A DNA stretch of 64,000 bases from JAAFHZ01 sp964247085 (GCA_964247085.1 CAXTSX010000011.1:21223-85222), one strand, 5' to 3'; shown: positions 43,150-52,956, counted from the first letter of the stretch. Made by a program: numbers and translations. Notes: generated by a model from the sequence alone, not told the origin.

Positions 43150-44214
43150 ATGAAAGCATGGATAGCCAATCACCGAATTCAACGCTGGATTTGTTTTCTA
43201 GCTATGATTGTTTGCGCGAGTTTTTTCGGGCTGTGCTGGCAAAATTTTTCGGCCTTCCAGCGATCCTCTGTCCTTACCACCAAACAGGCAGAAACGACTC
43301 CAGTTTCTGAGCCGATTCAACCACTGCCGCTCGATAATTTGCTGGGGGGCGGAGCCTCGGCTGTGCAGAATCGCCTAAAAATTACTTTGGGTGAAAAATT
43401 ATTTCAAGACGTGCGTCTCTCTCAAAATCAGCAGCGATCTTGCGTTAGTTGTCACAGTTTCAGCCAGGGTGGAGCCGATCGCCTGACCCATTCGATCGGC
43501 ATTGATGGAGCTGCCACTGAAGTGAACACCCCGACGGTATTTAATGCGCGGTTCAATTTTCGACTCAACTGGAACGGAAAATTTGCCAATCTCTCTGATC
43601 ATCTTGATGCGCTATTGACCAATTCTCAAGTAATGGACATTCAATGGCCAGAAGCGATTCGATCGCTGCAACAGGTTCCGGAATATGTGCGGTTGTTTAG
43701 TCAAACTTATCCTGATGGATTTACTCCCCAAAATATTAAAGATGCGCTGGTTGCCTACGAGTTAACTCTCAACACCCCTAATGCCCGTTTCGATCGTTTG
43801 TTGCAAGGCGATCAAAAAGCATTAACTGAACCAGAAAAAGAGGGGTATCGGCTGTTTAAAGCTTATGGTTGCGTGAGTTGTCATCAAGGTGTGAATCTGG
43901 GCGGTAATATGTTTCAACCCTTTGGGGTCATCGGTAACTATTTAGCCGATCGCGGCAAAATCACCAAGGCAGATTTAGGGCGCTTCAACGTCACTAAGAA
44001 CCCTGCCGATCGCTATTTATTTCGGGTGCCGAGCCTGCGCAATGTCGCCGTAACTCCACCTTATTTTCATGATGGATCGGCCAAGACTCTCCAGCAAGCG
44101 ATCGAGAAGATGACCAAATATCAGCTTGGTCGCCCTCTCCCTACCGAGCAGATCGAACTAATCGCTCAATTTTTAAAAACTCTTACTGGTGAGTATCGAG
44201 GTAAACCGCTATGA
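43150..44214 (+). CDS. Di-haem cytochrome c peroxidase / MauG-family protein
   Basis: A 354-residue periplasmic protein. A signal anchor lies at residues 8-30. Two c-type haem motifs are present: CVSCHSF at residue 98 and CVSCHQG at residue 241. The family segments PTVFNARFNFRLNWNGK and FRVPSLRNVAVTPPYFHDGS are also seen. Family members reduce hydrogen peroxide or oxidise protein substrates. The stop overlaps the start of the hybrid kinase gene (ATGA), which suggests that the kinase senses, or is controlled together with, a redox process. Confidence 0.9.
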   Translation: MKAWIANHRIQRWICFLAMIVCASFFGLCWQNFSAFQRSSVLTTKQAETTPVSEPIQPLPLDNLLGGGASAVQNRLKITLGEKLFQDVRLSQNQQRSCVSCHSFSQGGADRLTHSIGIDGAATEVNTPTVFNARFNFRLNWNGKFANLSDHLDALLTNSQVMDIQWPEAIRSLQQVPEYVRLFSQTYPDGFTPQNIKDALVAYELTLNTPNARFDRLLQGDQKALTEPEKEGYRLFKAYGCVSCHQGVNLGGNMFQPFGVIGNYLADRGKITKADLGRFNVTKNPADRYLFRVPSLRNVAVTPPYFHDGSAKTLQQAIEKMTKYQLGRPLPTEQIELIAQFLKTLTGEYRGKPL

Positions 44215-47006
44215 GATTGAATCTCTTCCAGAAAATTGGAGCGGTGCTGGGAGCTGATGTCCGTCAGCGCCAGAAATACGTGCAGATGTTTTTAGCTGGG
44301 AGTGGCTATCTATTACCAGTGATGCTATTGGCATTAGTTTTTTTATGGATTAAATCATTAGCGATCGATGTCGATCGACACAATCAATATCTTGCCCACT
44401 TGCGCCAAATGCAAACCTTAGATGCCCGCATCAATCAAAATGTTTTGCAGGTGCGGGATGGATTGTTAAACAATTATGACCCGATTGTTAACGATTTGGC
44501 TCAACTCAAACAACTACAGATCGATCTCCAGCAAACACCTGGTTTTGTAGACGCCGAAAGCCACCAAGATCTCGATCGCCTGCTGCAAAAACATATCAAT
44601 ATCTGGCACCAGAAAGAAGAGTCAATTTTGCGGTTTCAATCGCAGAATGCCGTGTTGGCTAACTCGCTGACTTATTTTCCGATCGCGATTACCGATATTA
44701 TTGCCAAAGATACCACCTCCCATATTCTGGCCGATCGTTTGGATATCTTGCTACGGGATATTTTGTTGATTAATATTTCTACCGATCAAGCCTTAGTCTC
44801 GCAAATCGAACAAGAAATTCCTCGGATTTTGGCGAATTTGACTGCCAAAACGGCAGAGAAAGCCGTCAAAATGGCCATGACTCACGCCCGAATTATTTTG
44901 GACAGACGGCAGCAGGTCAATGATTCAGTCGCCACGATTATGAAGTTGCCCACTACCCAAAGCAGCGAAAATTTGGCGATCGCCTATAATCGTCGTTATC
45001 AGCAAGCGATCGATCGCACCAATAACTATCGACTTTGGTTCTATTTGCTGTCGATTCTGATACTGGGGGGGATTGCTACCTGGATCATCCTCAAAATCCG
45101 ACTCTATGCCGCCGCTACGCAGCAAGCCGAAGCAAAATTCGCCTTAGCCTTTCGCTCTGGACCAAACTTGTTTTCGATGACCACCCTCCCCGATAGCCGC
45201 TTTATTGAGGTCAATGAACGGTTCTGTGCCGAGACTGGTTATACCCGTGCAGAAGTCATTGGCCGTAGTGCTTTAGAGTTAAATTTCTATCAAAATCCTG
45301 CCGATCGGGCGCGCATTTTTCAGCTGCTGCAGGAGCAGGGTAGCATTCGCCATCAGGAAGTAACGCTCCGCTCCAAATCAGGAGAAGTGCGACCGGCACT
45401 TCTGTCTGCTGAAATCTTTAACCTCAACGGACAAACTGCCTGCTTGTGGGTTACCGAAGACATCTCTGATCGCAAAGAAGCCGAAGCAGCTCTGCACCAG
45501 GCTAAACTAGCAGCGGAAGTTGCTAATCGCACCAAAAGCCAGTTCCTAGCCAATATGAGCCACGAACTGCGCACACCGCTCAATATTATTCTCGGATTTA
45601 CCCAACTCCTGACCCGCGATGCTCTCCGCAACGGCAACGCCTCTCCCGCAGAGAATTATTTGCTCGCTACCCAACAGCAAGAATATTTAGACACGATCGC
45701 CCGTAGCGGTGAACATCTGTTGGAATTGATTAACGATGTCTTAGAAATGTCTAAGATTGAAGCGGGACGCGCCAGTCTCAACGAAACCAATTTTGACTTT
45801 CATCACCAACTCCAGACTCTGGATAACATGTGGCAACCTAAAGCAACGGCCAAGGGTCTGCAATTGATGATCGATCGGTCAGCAGCAGTGCCGCAGTATG
45901 TGAAAACCGATGAGCGTAAACTCCGCCAAGTTTTGATGAATTTATTATCGAACGCCATCAAGTTTACCAAGACAGGTCAAGTCAACTTGCGAGTCGGGGT
46001 GGAGCAGGGCAACCCAACAATAGAAGGAACAGAGGGGAGCGACGGTGATTCAGACCAGCGACTGTGCTTTGAAGTAGAAGATACCGGGGTCGGCATTGCT
46101 CCTGACGAGCTAGCTATCTTGTTCAATGCCTTTGCGCAAACCGAATCCGGTCGTCAATCTCAACAGGGGACAGGATTAGGGCTGGCCATTAGCCGAGAAT
46201 TTGTACAGTTGATGGGTGGTAACTTGACGCTAGTAACGGCGGTCAGACAGGGCACCACCTTTCGGTTCGATCTCCCGCTGGTAAAGCTCTCTGAGACATC
46301 TGAGCTAGACGATATCGCCGTTGAGAATTTTCCGGCACAGAACCAACAACAGGTAATTGGGTTAGCGCCCGATCAGCCGCGCTATCGGCTACTGGTAGTA
46401 GAAGACCAGCGAGAAAGTCGCCAGTTGTTGGTCAAACTATTGGAGCCGTTGGGTTTTGAAGTCCGGGAAGCAGTGAATGGACAGGAAGCGATCGAACTCT
46501 GGGCATCGTTTGCCCCTCACCTAATCTGGATGGATCTGCGGATGCCCGTGCTCGATGGCTACGCCGCCACCCGACAGATTAAAGCGCAGCCGCCAGGACA
46601 GACCACCGTGATTATTGCCCTCACAGCCAGTGCCTTTGAAGAAGAACGCGTCCTGGCGCTAGCCGCAGGCTGCGATGACTTTATTCGGAAACCCTGCCGG
46701 GCGGCGGAAATTTTTGAAAAAATGACTCACTACCTGGGGGTGCGCTACCAATATGCACCGCTCGCTGTGTCGATCGAACCAGCTGTGATCCCATCGCATT
46801 TGACGACACTGCTACAGTTAAAGAAAATGCCTACTTTTTGGCAAGAGCAGCTGCACTTGGCTGCTACTCAAGTTGATGCCGAGCAAATTGTGCAACTCCT
46901 CCAGCAAATCCCGCCAGAATATTCTAATCTAGCTCTGGCTATTACTGATCTGGTGAATTGCTATCGGTTCGATCGAATTATGGAATTAACTCCACCGCCA
47001 TCCTAA
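44211..47006 (+). CDS. Hybrid sensor histidine kinase (DAHL-like sensor, PAS, HisKA, HATPase, REC)
   Basis: A 931-residue membrane kinase. The first transmembrane helix is at about residues 25-50 (LLPVMLLALVFLWIKSLAI) and the second at about 275-297. Between them is an all-helical periplasmic sensor resembling the DAHL domain. A PAS domain covers about 305-425. The HisKA motif NMSHELRTPLN has the phosphorylated His451. ATPase boxes follow (NAIKFTKTG, EDTGVGI, GTGLGLAIS). A receiver domain at about 720-840 has Asp775 in WMDLRMPVLDG. It overlaps the peroxidase gene by 4 bases and is followed after 18 bases by a second kinase. Confidence 0.92.
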   Translation: MRLNLFQKIGAVLGADVRQRQKYVQMFLAGSGYLLPVMLLALVFLWIKSLAIDVDRHNQYLAHLRQMQTLDARINQNVLQVRDGLLNNYDPIVNDLAQLKQLQIDLQQTPGFVDAESHQDLDRLLQKHINIWHQKEESILRFQSQNAVLANSLTYFPIAITDIIAKDTTSHILADRLDILLRDILLINISTDQALVSQIEQEIPRILANLTAKTAEKAVKMAMTHARIILDRRQQVNDSVATIMKLPTTQSSENLAIAYNRRYQQAIDRTNNYRLWFYLLSILILGGIATWIILKIRLYAAATQQAEAKFALAFRSGPNLFSMTTLPDSRFIEVNERFCAETGYTRAEVIGRSALELNFYQNPADRARIFQLLQEQGSIRHQEVTLRSKSGEVRPALLSAEIFNLNGQTACLWVTEDISDRKEAEAALHQAKLAAEVANRTKSQFLANMSHELRTPLNIILGFTQLLTRDALRNGNASPAENYLLATQQQEYLDTIARSGEHLLELINDVLEMSKIEAGRASLNETNFDFHHQLQTLDNMWQPKATAKGLQLMIDRSAAVPQYVKTDERKLRQVLMNLLSNAIKFTKTGQVNLRVGVEQGNPTIEGTEGSDGDSDQRLCFEVEDTGVGIAPDELAILFNAFAQTESGRQSQQGTGLGLAISREFVQLMGGNLTLVTAVRQGTTFRFDLPLVKLSETSELDDIAVENFPAQNQQQVIGLAPDQPRYRLLVVEDQRESRQLLVKLLEPLGFEVREAVNGQEAIELWASFAPHLIWMDLRMPVLDGYAATRQIKAQPPGQTTVIIALTASAFEEERVLALAAGCDDFIRKPCRAAEIFEKMTHYLGVRYQYAPLAVSIEPAVIPSHLTTLLQLKKMPTFWQEQLHLAATQVDAEQIVQLLQQIPPEYSNLALAITDLVNCYRFDRIMELTPPPS

Positions 47007-47024
47007 GTTGGATAGGAATACCGG

Positions 47025-48167
47025 ATGAACGATCCCCCTGCTGCCAAAGGCAATATTCTAATCGTAGATGACACGCCCGACAACCTGCGCTTGTTATCAT
47101 CTACGCTGACCGAGCATGGCTACAAAGTGCGCAGTGTAATTAACGGAGCGATGGCCTTGATGGGTGCCCAAGCAGCTCCGCCTGACCTGATTGTGCTGGA
47201 TATTAAAATGCCAGATATGGATGGCTATGAAGTCTGTCAACGCCTCAAAGAAAATCACCAAATTTGCGATATTCCGGTAATTTTTGTCAGTGCTCTCGAT
47301 GAAGTATTCGATAAAGTCAAAGCCTTCAGCAGCGGTGGGGTAGATTATATTCAAAAGCCCTTTCAAGTCGAAGAGGTGCTGGCTCGGATTGAGAATCAAC
47401 TGACAATTCGACGACTGCAACTACAGCTACAGGCCCAGAATCAGCAGTTACAGGAAACCCAGACCAATCTTTTACAAGCTTTAGAGCAGGAAAGATCGCT
47501 CAAACAACGCATTGAAGAGATGGCGGCGATCGAAGAACGCAACCGGATTGCCCGGGAGATTCACGACTCCTTAGGGCATTCCCTGATGGCTTTAAATGTC
47601 CAACTGCAAGCGGCGGCCAGCTTGTTGCACAGCGATCCGCTGCAAGCCCAGTCTTTTCTTACTCAAGCCCAGCGTCTGGGAAGTACGGCCATGCAAGAAG
47701 TCCGGGATTCGGTGCGGACATTGCGGACAGCGGAATACACCGAACAGCCTATAGCCGAGACGATCGCAGCGTTGGTGGAGGAGTTTCGGCAGGTGACCGG
47801 GATTACTCCCACTGTTCATACTTGTCTGACCAAACCTGTTTCCTCGTCTGAATCTAAAACCCTCTATCGGATTGTCCAAGAAGCACTGACGAATATTTCT
47901 AAATACGCTCAAGCCACCCAAGTGCAAATTCATTTGGTAACTATAGATGATCTCAATTCTTCAGAAGAGCGGCTCCGACAAAGTATCTATCTGACGGTTA
48001 CCGATAATGGACAGGGATTCAATCTTCAACAACAAACAACTGGATTTGGACTGAAAGGAATGCAAGAACGAGTTACTGCTTTAAACGGTGAGTTGCACTT
48101 GACCACCTCACCAGGAGCTGGTTGCCGCATTCAGGTTCAATTTCCTTTATCAGAGGTGTTGCCATGA
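47025..48167 (+). CDS. Response-regulator/histidine-kinase hybrid (REC + NarX-type HisKA_3)
   Basis: A 380-residue soluble protein. The N-terminal receiver (ILIVDDTPDNLRLL, LIVLDIKMPDMDGYEV, YIQKPFQ) is followed by a coiled coil (about 125-165) and a HisKA_3 dimerisation domain with the phosphoaccepting histidine in RNRIAREIHDSLGHSLMALN. A HATPase with TDNGQGFN and TTGFGLKGMQERV completes it. The architecture suggests that it receives phosphate from the upstream hybrid kinase and passes it to the LuxR-type regulator, whose ATG overlaps its stop (ATGA). Confidence 0.92.
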   Translation: MNDPPAAKGNILIVDDTPDNLRLLSSTLTEHGYKVRSVINGAMALMGAQAAPPDLIVLDIKMPDMDGYEVCQRLKENHQICDIPVIFVSALDEVFDKVKAFSSGGVDYIQKPFQVEEVLARIENQLTIRRLQLQLQAQNQQLQETQTNLLQALEQERSLKQRIEEMAAIEERNRIAREIHDSLGHSLMALNVQLQAAASLLHSDPLQAQSFLTQAQRLGSTAMQEVRDSVRTLRTAEYTEQPIAETIAALVEEFRQVTGITPTVHTCLTKPVSSSESKTLYRIVQEALTNISKYAQATQVQIHLVTIDDLNSSEERLRQSIYLTVTDNGQGFNLQQQTTGFGLKGMQERVTALNGELHLTTSPGAGCRIQVQFPLSEVLP

Positions 48168-48835
48168 TTCGTTTATTGCTGGTGGATGACCAAAGTTTAA
48201 TTTGCCAAGGTTTAGCCGCAGTTCTTAACCAGCAGGAAGATCTGGAAGTAGTGGGGTCGGCGGAGAATGGACAAGCAGCGATTTCCCTGCTGGAAGGCTT
48301 CGCCAACGAACAGGTGGCATCTTTGCTGCCCGATGTTGTGTTAATGGATATCCGAATGCCGGTAATGACAGGGATTGAAGCGACGCGGTTGATTGCCGAT
48401 CGGTTTCCCACGGTCAAAGTATTAGTGCTGAGTACCTTTGATGACGATCGCGATATTGCGCTGTCGATGCGCGCTGGTGCCAAGGGATATTTGCTCAAAG
48501 ATATGCCTGCTAACGAACTAGCAGGGGCAATTCGTTTAGTCCATCGGGGTTATTGTCAAATGGCTCCGGGACTGATGGAAAAGCTGGTAACTAATGTTTC
48601 CGATCCAGACGATCGCCTTCCTCGGGCAGAGCCAGAAGCTTTAACGCAGCTACCTCCTAGAGAACGGGATGTTTTGCGGCTGATTGGTCAAGGCTGTACA
48701 AATCGCCAAATTGCGGCTCAATTGAATCTCGCGGAAGGGACGGTCAAAACCTATGTGACTCATCTACTGAATCGTCTGACGCTTAGCAATCGATCGCAAC
48801 TGGCTATTTTGGCGAACTCGTTTACGTTGCTGTAA
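48164..48835 (+). CDS. NarL/FixJ-family response regulator
   Basis: A 223-residue regulator with a receiver domain (LLLVDDQSLICQGL, VVLMDIRMPVMTGIEA with the phosphorylated Asp) and a C-terminal LuxR helix-turn-helix (LPPRERDVLRLIGQGCTNRQ, then GTVKTYVTHLLNRL). I place the start at the ATG overlapping the upstream kinase stop at 48164, which gives the usual N-terminus; the open frame reaches 48122. It is the output of the three-gene relay. The target genes are unknown; the peroxidase at the head of the operon is a candidate. Confidence 0.92.
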   Translation: MIRLLLVDDQSLICQGLAAVLNQQEDLEVVGSAENGQAAISLLEGFANEQVASLLPDVVLMDIRMPVMTGIEATRLIADRFPTVKVLVLSTFDDDRDIALSMRAGAKGYLLKDMPANELAGAIRLVHRGYCQMAPGLMEKLVTNVSDPDDRLPRAEPEALTQLPPRERDVLRLIGQGCTNRQIAAQLNLAEGTVKTYVTHLLNRLTLSNRSQLAILANSFTLL

Positions 48836-49106
48836 GCCTAACGTTTGGAACAGTGTGGGTTTTAACCGATCTCTATCCCTAGGTTAAAGGAATTTATGGC
48901 GATCGCTAGCTTTTCCTGCTCAAACAGAGTAGTCATCAAAAGGATTAAGTATTTTTACTGATTGTGTCACCAAAAGTAAATAGAAATTAATATCTTTTGG
49001 TAATAGCTAGTCAAGACCTTTGCCAGATATATATCTATTCTGAAACATCTACTGTAAGGACATACCAGGGCAAAGATGCCGTTCTCTAAATTTTAGGAAA
49101 AATGAC

Positions 49107-49625
49107 ATGAAAAACAAACTTGCTTTAATTTTAGTTGTTACAGCGCTAGCGGTCACAAGTACTGTTTTAAAAGTCTCTGCACAGTCCGCTTCTTCGTTAT
49201 CGCTCCAGAGTGTGGCAACAGGTCGTTGTTTGGACAGTGATAAAAAGTTTGTGGGGCCTGAAGCTCCTCCCAATTTCGGTACTGTCTATACCACACCCTG
49301 CAAAAGTAATAATCCATACCAGAGATGGAACCCTTCGAAAAGTGGGTCTGGTGTAATCTTAACGCACCCCAAAACTGGTTTGTGCCTGACAAATTACAAA
49401 GGCAATGTTAACAAATACTCCATACTCGGTACCGCTGGCTGCAATGATGAGAAAAATCAGAAGTGGTTCTTTACCAGCAATCGGACTCCAAATGATAACC
49501 GATCGGATGGCAAATGGAAAAACGTCTCAACTGGACTCTGCCTGGACAGTAATAATAATGGCGAGGCATATACATTGGGATGTTCAGATCAGCATACCGG
49601 ACAGAATTGGGGTACCACCCGGTAG
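49107..49625 (+). CDS. Secreted ricin-type beta-trefoil lectin-like protein
   Basis: A 172-residue protein. The signal peptide is MKNKLALILVVTALAVTSTV with cleavage near SAQS (residues 24-27). The mature part is a single beta-trefoil: three repeats, each with a cysteine pair region and a Q-x-W-like motif (NPYQRWNP, KNQKWFF, TGQNWGT), and GLCLDSNNNGE-type loops. Such modules bind sugars. The protein ends one residue after the last Q-x-W, so it has no catalytic domain. An AGGAAA ribosome-binding site precedes the ATG. Confidence 0.85.
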   Translation: MKNKLALILVVTALAVTSTVLKVSAQSASSLSLQSVATGRCLDSDKKFVGPEAPPNFGTVYTTPCKSNNPYQRWNPSKSGSGVILTHPKTGLCLTNYKGNVNKYSILGTAGCNDEKNQKWFFTSNRTPNDNRSDGKWKNVSTGLCLDSNNNGEAYTLGCSDQHTGQNWGTTR

Positions 49626-49628
49626 CAA

Positions 49629-49646
49629 TGATCGGGATCCCGATCA
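49629..49646. repeat. 18-bp perfect palindrome after the lectin gene
   Basis: TGATCGGGATCCCGATCA is fully self-complementary, has no loop, and begins 4 bases after the lectin stop. It contains three GATC sites. It is too short and lacks a T run, so it is not a convincing terminator. It fits the window's general wealth of GATC palindromes. Confidence 0.5.
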
Positions 49647-49850
49647 GAACGTGAAATTGCTGCCTGGTGAGCGCTCATTAACTACATACTTAGTTCGATC
49701 AAATCCATCATTCGATCAAACTTTTGTTTGCAAATAAAAAACATCAACAAAAGCCTTGAGTAAACGATCTATATCACTGTCGAAAGACCATCAAGTAATA
49801 CTCATATTCACTCATCAAAATCCACCATCAATTTATCACCGGAGAAAACC

Positions 49851-50102
49851 ATGTCTACTAATTTTTCTGCAAAATCCATCACCACTCCAGTCATGCCAGC
49901 TAACACCAAGACGATCGATCAACCCAAAATCCGGCTGAGAGGCAGCGTCTTTGTCTACAGTCCAAAACCGATAATAACAACTGAGGACAAAGGAATAGAG
50001 GGATCAACTATAACCCTTATTTACCGAGGAAATACTTATGAACGTAAACTTCAGTTCCCGAAGTCTTATCAACAGCCCCGCGCTCTCAACTGGCGTTGGT
50101 AA
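49851..50102 (+). CDS. DUF4278 protein
   Basis: An 83-residue cyanobacterial protein. The C-terminal part ITLIYRGNTYERKLQF and QPRALNWRW matches the small DUF4278 domain ('l.YRG..Y....') that is common in cyanobacteria and of unknown role. The N-terminal 50 residues are polar and disordered. A GGAG sequence lies about 8 bases before the ATG. It is followed by pdxH after 65 bases. Confidence 0.65.
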   Translation: MSTNFSAKSITTPVMPANTKTIDQPKIRLRGSVFVYSPKPIITTEDKGIEGSTITLIYRGNTYERKLQFPKSYQQPRALNWRW

Positions 50103-50167
50103 CATCTTCACCCCTGCTGATTTTTTGAAGAAGTCGATCGGCTAAATTCTGATATCGTTGAGCATAA

Positions 50168-50827
50168 ATGACAATTATCCAAAAAAATTCCATGCAGTCG
50201 ATCGCCGATCTCCGTCAAGACTATACTCAAGCTGGCCTAGAAGTTGGCAACCCCAACCCCTTTCACCAATTTCAACTATGGTTTGAGCAAGCCCTTGCCG
50301 CCCAGCTACTCGAACCCAATGCCATGACCCTGGCCACCGTTACCGCCGAAGGCAAGCCCCACGCCCGGATTGTATTGCTCAAAGGATTTGACGATCGCGG
50401 GTTTGCCTTTTATACCAACTTTGATAGTCAAAAGGGTCAAGAACTGACCCAGAATCCCCATGCCGCCTTAGTTTTTTTGTGGAAAGACTTGGAACGCCAG
50501 GTGCGCATCACCGGAAAAATCGAACGGGTGGCTGATGTGGAAGCCGACCAGTACTATCATAGTCGGCCCCTGGGCAGTCAATTAGGGGCTTGGGCTTCTC
50601 CGCAAAGCCAAGTAATTCCCGATCGACAGTTTTTAGTCGATCGCATGGCACAGTTTACCGAGCAATATCAAAACAAAGAAATCCCTCGCCCAGCGAACTG
50701 GGGAGGGTTACGAGTGATACCGTCAGAAATTGAATTTTGGCAGGGTCGCCCCAGTCGTCTGCACGATCGGTTGCGTTACCGATCGCAACCTAATGGGACT
50801 TGGCAGATTGATCGGTTGGCTCCTTAA
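50168..50827 (+). CDS. pdxH: Pyridoxamine 5'-phosphate oxidase
   Basis: A 219-residue FMN enzyme that oxidises PNP or PMP to pyridoxal 5'-phosphate. Characteristic segments are MTLATVTAEGKPHARIVLLK, GFAFYTNFDSQKGQEL, SRPLGSQLGAWASPQSQVI, and a C-terminal EFWQGRPSRLHDRLRYR followed by W.I.RL.P. It is full length. Its last 4 bases overlap the convergent gene at 50824. Confidence 0.95.
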   Translation: MTIIQKNSMQSIADLRQDYTQAGLEVGNPNPFHQFQLWFEQALAAQLLEPNAMTLATVTAEGKPHARIVLLKGFDDRGFAFYTNFDSQKGQELTQNPHAALVFLWKDLERQVRITGKIERVADVEADQYYHSRPLGSQLGAWASPQSQVIPDRQFLVDRMAQFTEQYQNKEIPRPANWGGLRVIPSEIEFWQGRPSRLHDRLRYRSQPNGTWQIDRLAP

Positions 50828-51879
50828 GCTAACCGATAGAATTCCTTAGATTCCCGAGAATATCCCCAAGCCACCCCTTCCGGGTCGCGATTCCTCGTCC
50901 ATTCGGCAAAACTAACATCCGATCGTCGCTTATAGATCGTACTAGCATGAACGTCTAAGCGTTTAGCCAAGTCAGCCTGGCTAATGACTTCTCGCCCTAG
51001 TTCACTGCCAACTTCCGGCTCCACCGCCACTTCTTCTTGGTCTACAAATTCAGTGTGTTCGGCATTAAACGCACTACGTAAGGCTTGGCCAAAGGAAGAA
51101 ACTGGTACAGCTGGCGCTGATTCCGGCAGCGACTCGATCACTGATTTTACGGGAGTTTCCGTAATATTATTGCTAGCTGGCTCAGTGATCAGTTCCGCTG
51201 ATGTTTCGGTGGTAGTGGATTCGATCGATCGCTCTGTACTAGACTCGGCGTTCGTTTCTGGAACTAGCTCTACTGTGGTTTCTTCGCTGGTAACTGGTGG
51301 AACCACCGCCACTGATTGGAGCTCCACCGGCAATGCTGGTTCAGTTTTAGCAGTCGGTGGAGCTGGAATTTCAGCTATTGGTTGTTTCACTACCGGCTGT
51401 TCGATCGATTCGGGCTCTAACCGGGCCACCGGAATTGCCGGAGCCTCAAAATCAAGCTTTTGGGTAGCAGTAGGATTTGGATTGATTCCAGTAAAAACAC
51501 TTTCTAGTGAATTAACCGTCAAGAAATTGTAGACCACTCCTTGACTGCTGGATCGCTGGCTGGTACCGCCAAACTCGACAGCTTTACCATGTAGATAGCG
51601 ATGAGCTACTTTGCCAGGAATATTGGCGCGGACTGATAATTCTAAGGGTGTAATCGCGCCTTGTTTTTCGATAATTAGTTGATTGAAGAAAGGATTGACT
51701 TGCTGGGAGAGCTGGTGTATTCGGTAGCTTTGCCACAGGTTATTGCCAGTGAATAAAAGTGCAACACCTATGAGCAATGGCCAAGCTACAGATACAAACA
51801 CAGCAAGGAATGCTACCGGAATCAGAATCAGTAAAAATCCCGATGCATTGTAGTTGTGTTTAACCGTTTGTTCAGGCAT
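50824..51879 (-). CDS. Membrane protein with long Pro/Thr/Glu linker and C-terminal HTH-like segment
   Basis: A 351-residue protein. Two hydrophobic segments (about residues 13-45, LLILIPVAFLAVFVSVAWPL and onwards) anchor it. After them, residues 70-115 (GAITPLELSVRANIPGKVAH) look like a small winged-helix module. Residues about 130-290 are low-complexity Pro/Ala/Thr/Glu. The C-terminus ISQADLAKRLDVHASTIYKR is helix-turn-helix-like. It is a cyanobacterial hypothetical with two potential nucleic-acid-binding modules tethered to the membrane. I do not recognise a named family. Confidence 0.65.
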   Translation of the reverse strand: MPEQTVKHNYNASGFLLILIPVAFLAVFVSVAWPLLIGVALLFTGNNLWQSYRIHQLSQQVNPFFNQLIIEKQGAITPLELSVRANIPGKVAHRYLHGKAVEFGGTSQRSSSQGVVYNFLTVNSLESVFTGINPNPTATQKLDFEAPAIPVARLEPESIEQPVVKQPIAEIPAPPTAKTEPALPVELQSVAVVPPVTSEETTVELVPETNAESSTERSIESTTTETSAELITEPASNNITETPVKSVIESLPESAPAVPVSSFGQALRSAFNAEHTEFVDQEEVAVEPEVGSELGREVISQADLAKRLDVHASTIYKRRSDVSFAEWTRNRDPEGVAWGYSRESKEFYRLA

Positions 51880-51981
51880 TTGGCCTTTAATTTTTGAAGT
51901 ATGTTAATGCCCACGTATTTTAGGTGATTCTTGACCCTCACTAACAGAATGCGGTGGAGATAGCAACATTCTGCAACATTT

Positions 51982-52863
51982 TTAGACCCAATTCAAAATT
52001 GCAGTGGCTGTGATCTGAGGTTGCTCTAGATGGGGAACATGGCCACATTTTTCAATCCACACTAACTGACTATCGGGTAAATTTTGGTGAAACCGATTGG
52101 CATCTTTAATCCCCAGAATTTTATCGTTGGCTCCCCACAAAATCAGGCTAGGTTGTTGGATGTTGGCTAATCGATCACCATAGTATCCATAGCCGCCATT
52201 TTTGGTAAAGGTAATGACCGCGTTACTCCAGTTCTCACACTGCAAATGCAGTGCCGCGCAGAGTTGGGCATCGGGGCTAGCCCATGTTTGATCATAGTAA
52301 GCCGCCTGACTAATCTTTTGGCGCACGCTGCGATTACTTAAAAAAGCCGTGGCTAACTTATCGATCGGTGGAAACATTAATTTTCCGGTAGCCGGTGGTT
52401 TGGTAAAACCGGCGCTGTCAATCAGTACTAATTTGGCTACTGCTTCTGGGTGAGCCAGAGTAAAGTCGATGGCGGTGGCTCCGCCCATCGAGGCACCCAC
52501 AATTACCATTGGTCTTTGGATCATGGTTTGCCAAAACTGGTAAAGATGAGTCTGGATCAGCTCAGGGCTATAGTTTAATCCTGGTAATCTCTCGGTAAAA
52601 CCAAATCCTAACAAGTCTACCGCCCAAATTTCTATCTCTGCTGGGAACAGGGGCAGGAGCCGCCGGAACTCTAGCAGCGAGCTGTCGAAGCCATGAATTA
52701 ATAAGATCGGCGTGCCGCCTTGTCCTTGCTGAATATAGCTGGTGGCCACGGGTGAGGCGGTACCAGCGATCGATACTGGCTGAAATTTAATTTTGGGGAA
52801 GAGATCGATCGAAGCTGGTTCGGTTAATTGTTGCGCAGCGGCAATGATGGCACTAGATAGCAT
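51982..52863 (-). CDS. Alpha/beta hydrolase
   Basis: An alpha/beta-hydrolase-fold enzyme of about 293 residues. The oxyanion HG motif is ILLIHGFDSS, the nucleophile elbow IVGASMGGATA, the acid LWGANDKILG, and the histidine KCGHVPHLEQP, so the triad is complete. The substrate is unknown. The open frame begins with a TTG at 52899, but that codon lies in the T run of the upstream gene's terminator, so I prefer the ATG at 52861-52863 (MLSSAIIAAAQ). Downstream it faces the membrane/HTH gene on the same strand. Confidence 0.85.
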   Translation of the reverse strand: MLSSAIIAAAQQLTEPASIDLFPKIKFQPVSIAGTASPVATSYIQQGQGGTPILLIHGFDSSLLEFRRLLPLFPAEIEIWAVDLLGFGFTERLPGLNYSPELIQTHLYQFWQTMIQRPMVIVGASMGGATAIDFTLAHPEAVAKLVLIDSAGFTKPPATGKLMFPPIDKLATAFLSNRSVRQKISQAAYYDQTWASPDAQLCAALHLQCENWSNAVITFTKNGGYGYYGDRLANIQQPSLILWGANDKILGIKDANRFHQNLPDSQLVWIEKCGHVPHLEQPQITATAILNWV

Positions 52864-52901
52864 GGAGACCGGGGTAAGAAGCAATCCCAAGTCTACCAAA
52901 A

Positions 52902-52941
52902 AGCCTCAGGCGAAGGGGTCAAACCCTTATCATCTGAGGCT
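52902..52941 (-). terminator. Terminator of the DUF1232 gene
   Basis: On the minus strand AGCCTCAG and CTGAGGCT pair, with an inner AAGGG/CCCTT stem, followed by TTTTTGG. It begins 15 bases after the DUF1232 stop and ends exactly at the annotated TTG of the hydrolase frame. Confidence 0.85.
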
Positions 52942-52956
52942 CAAAATCTCTAGCTT

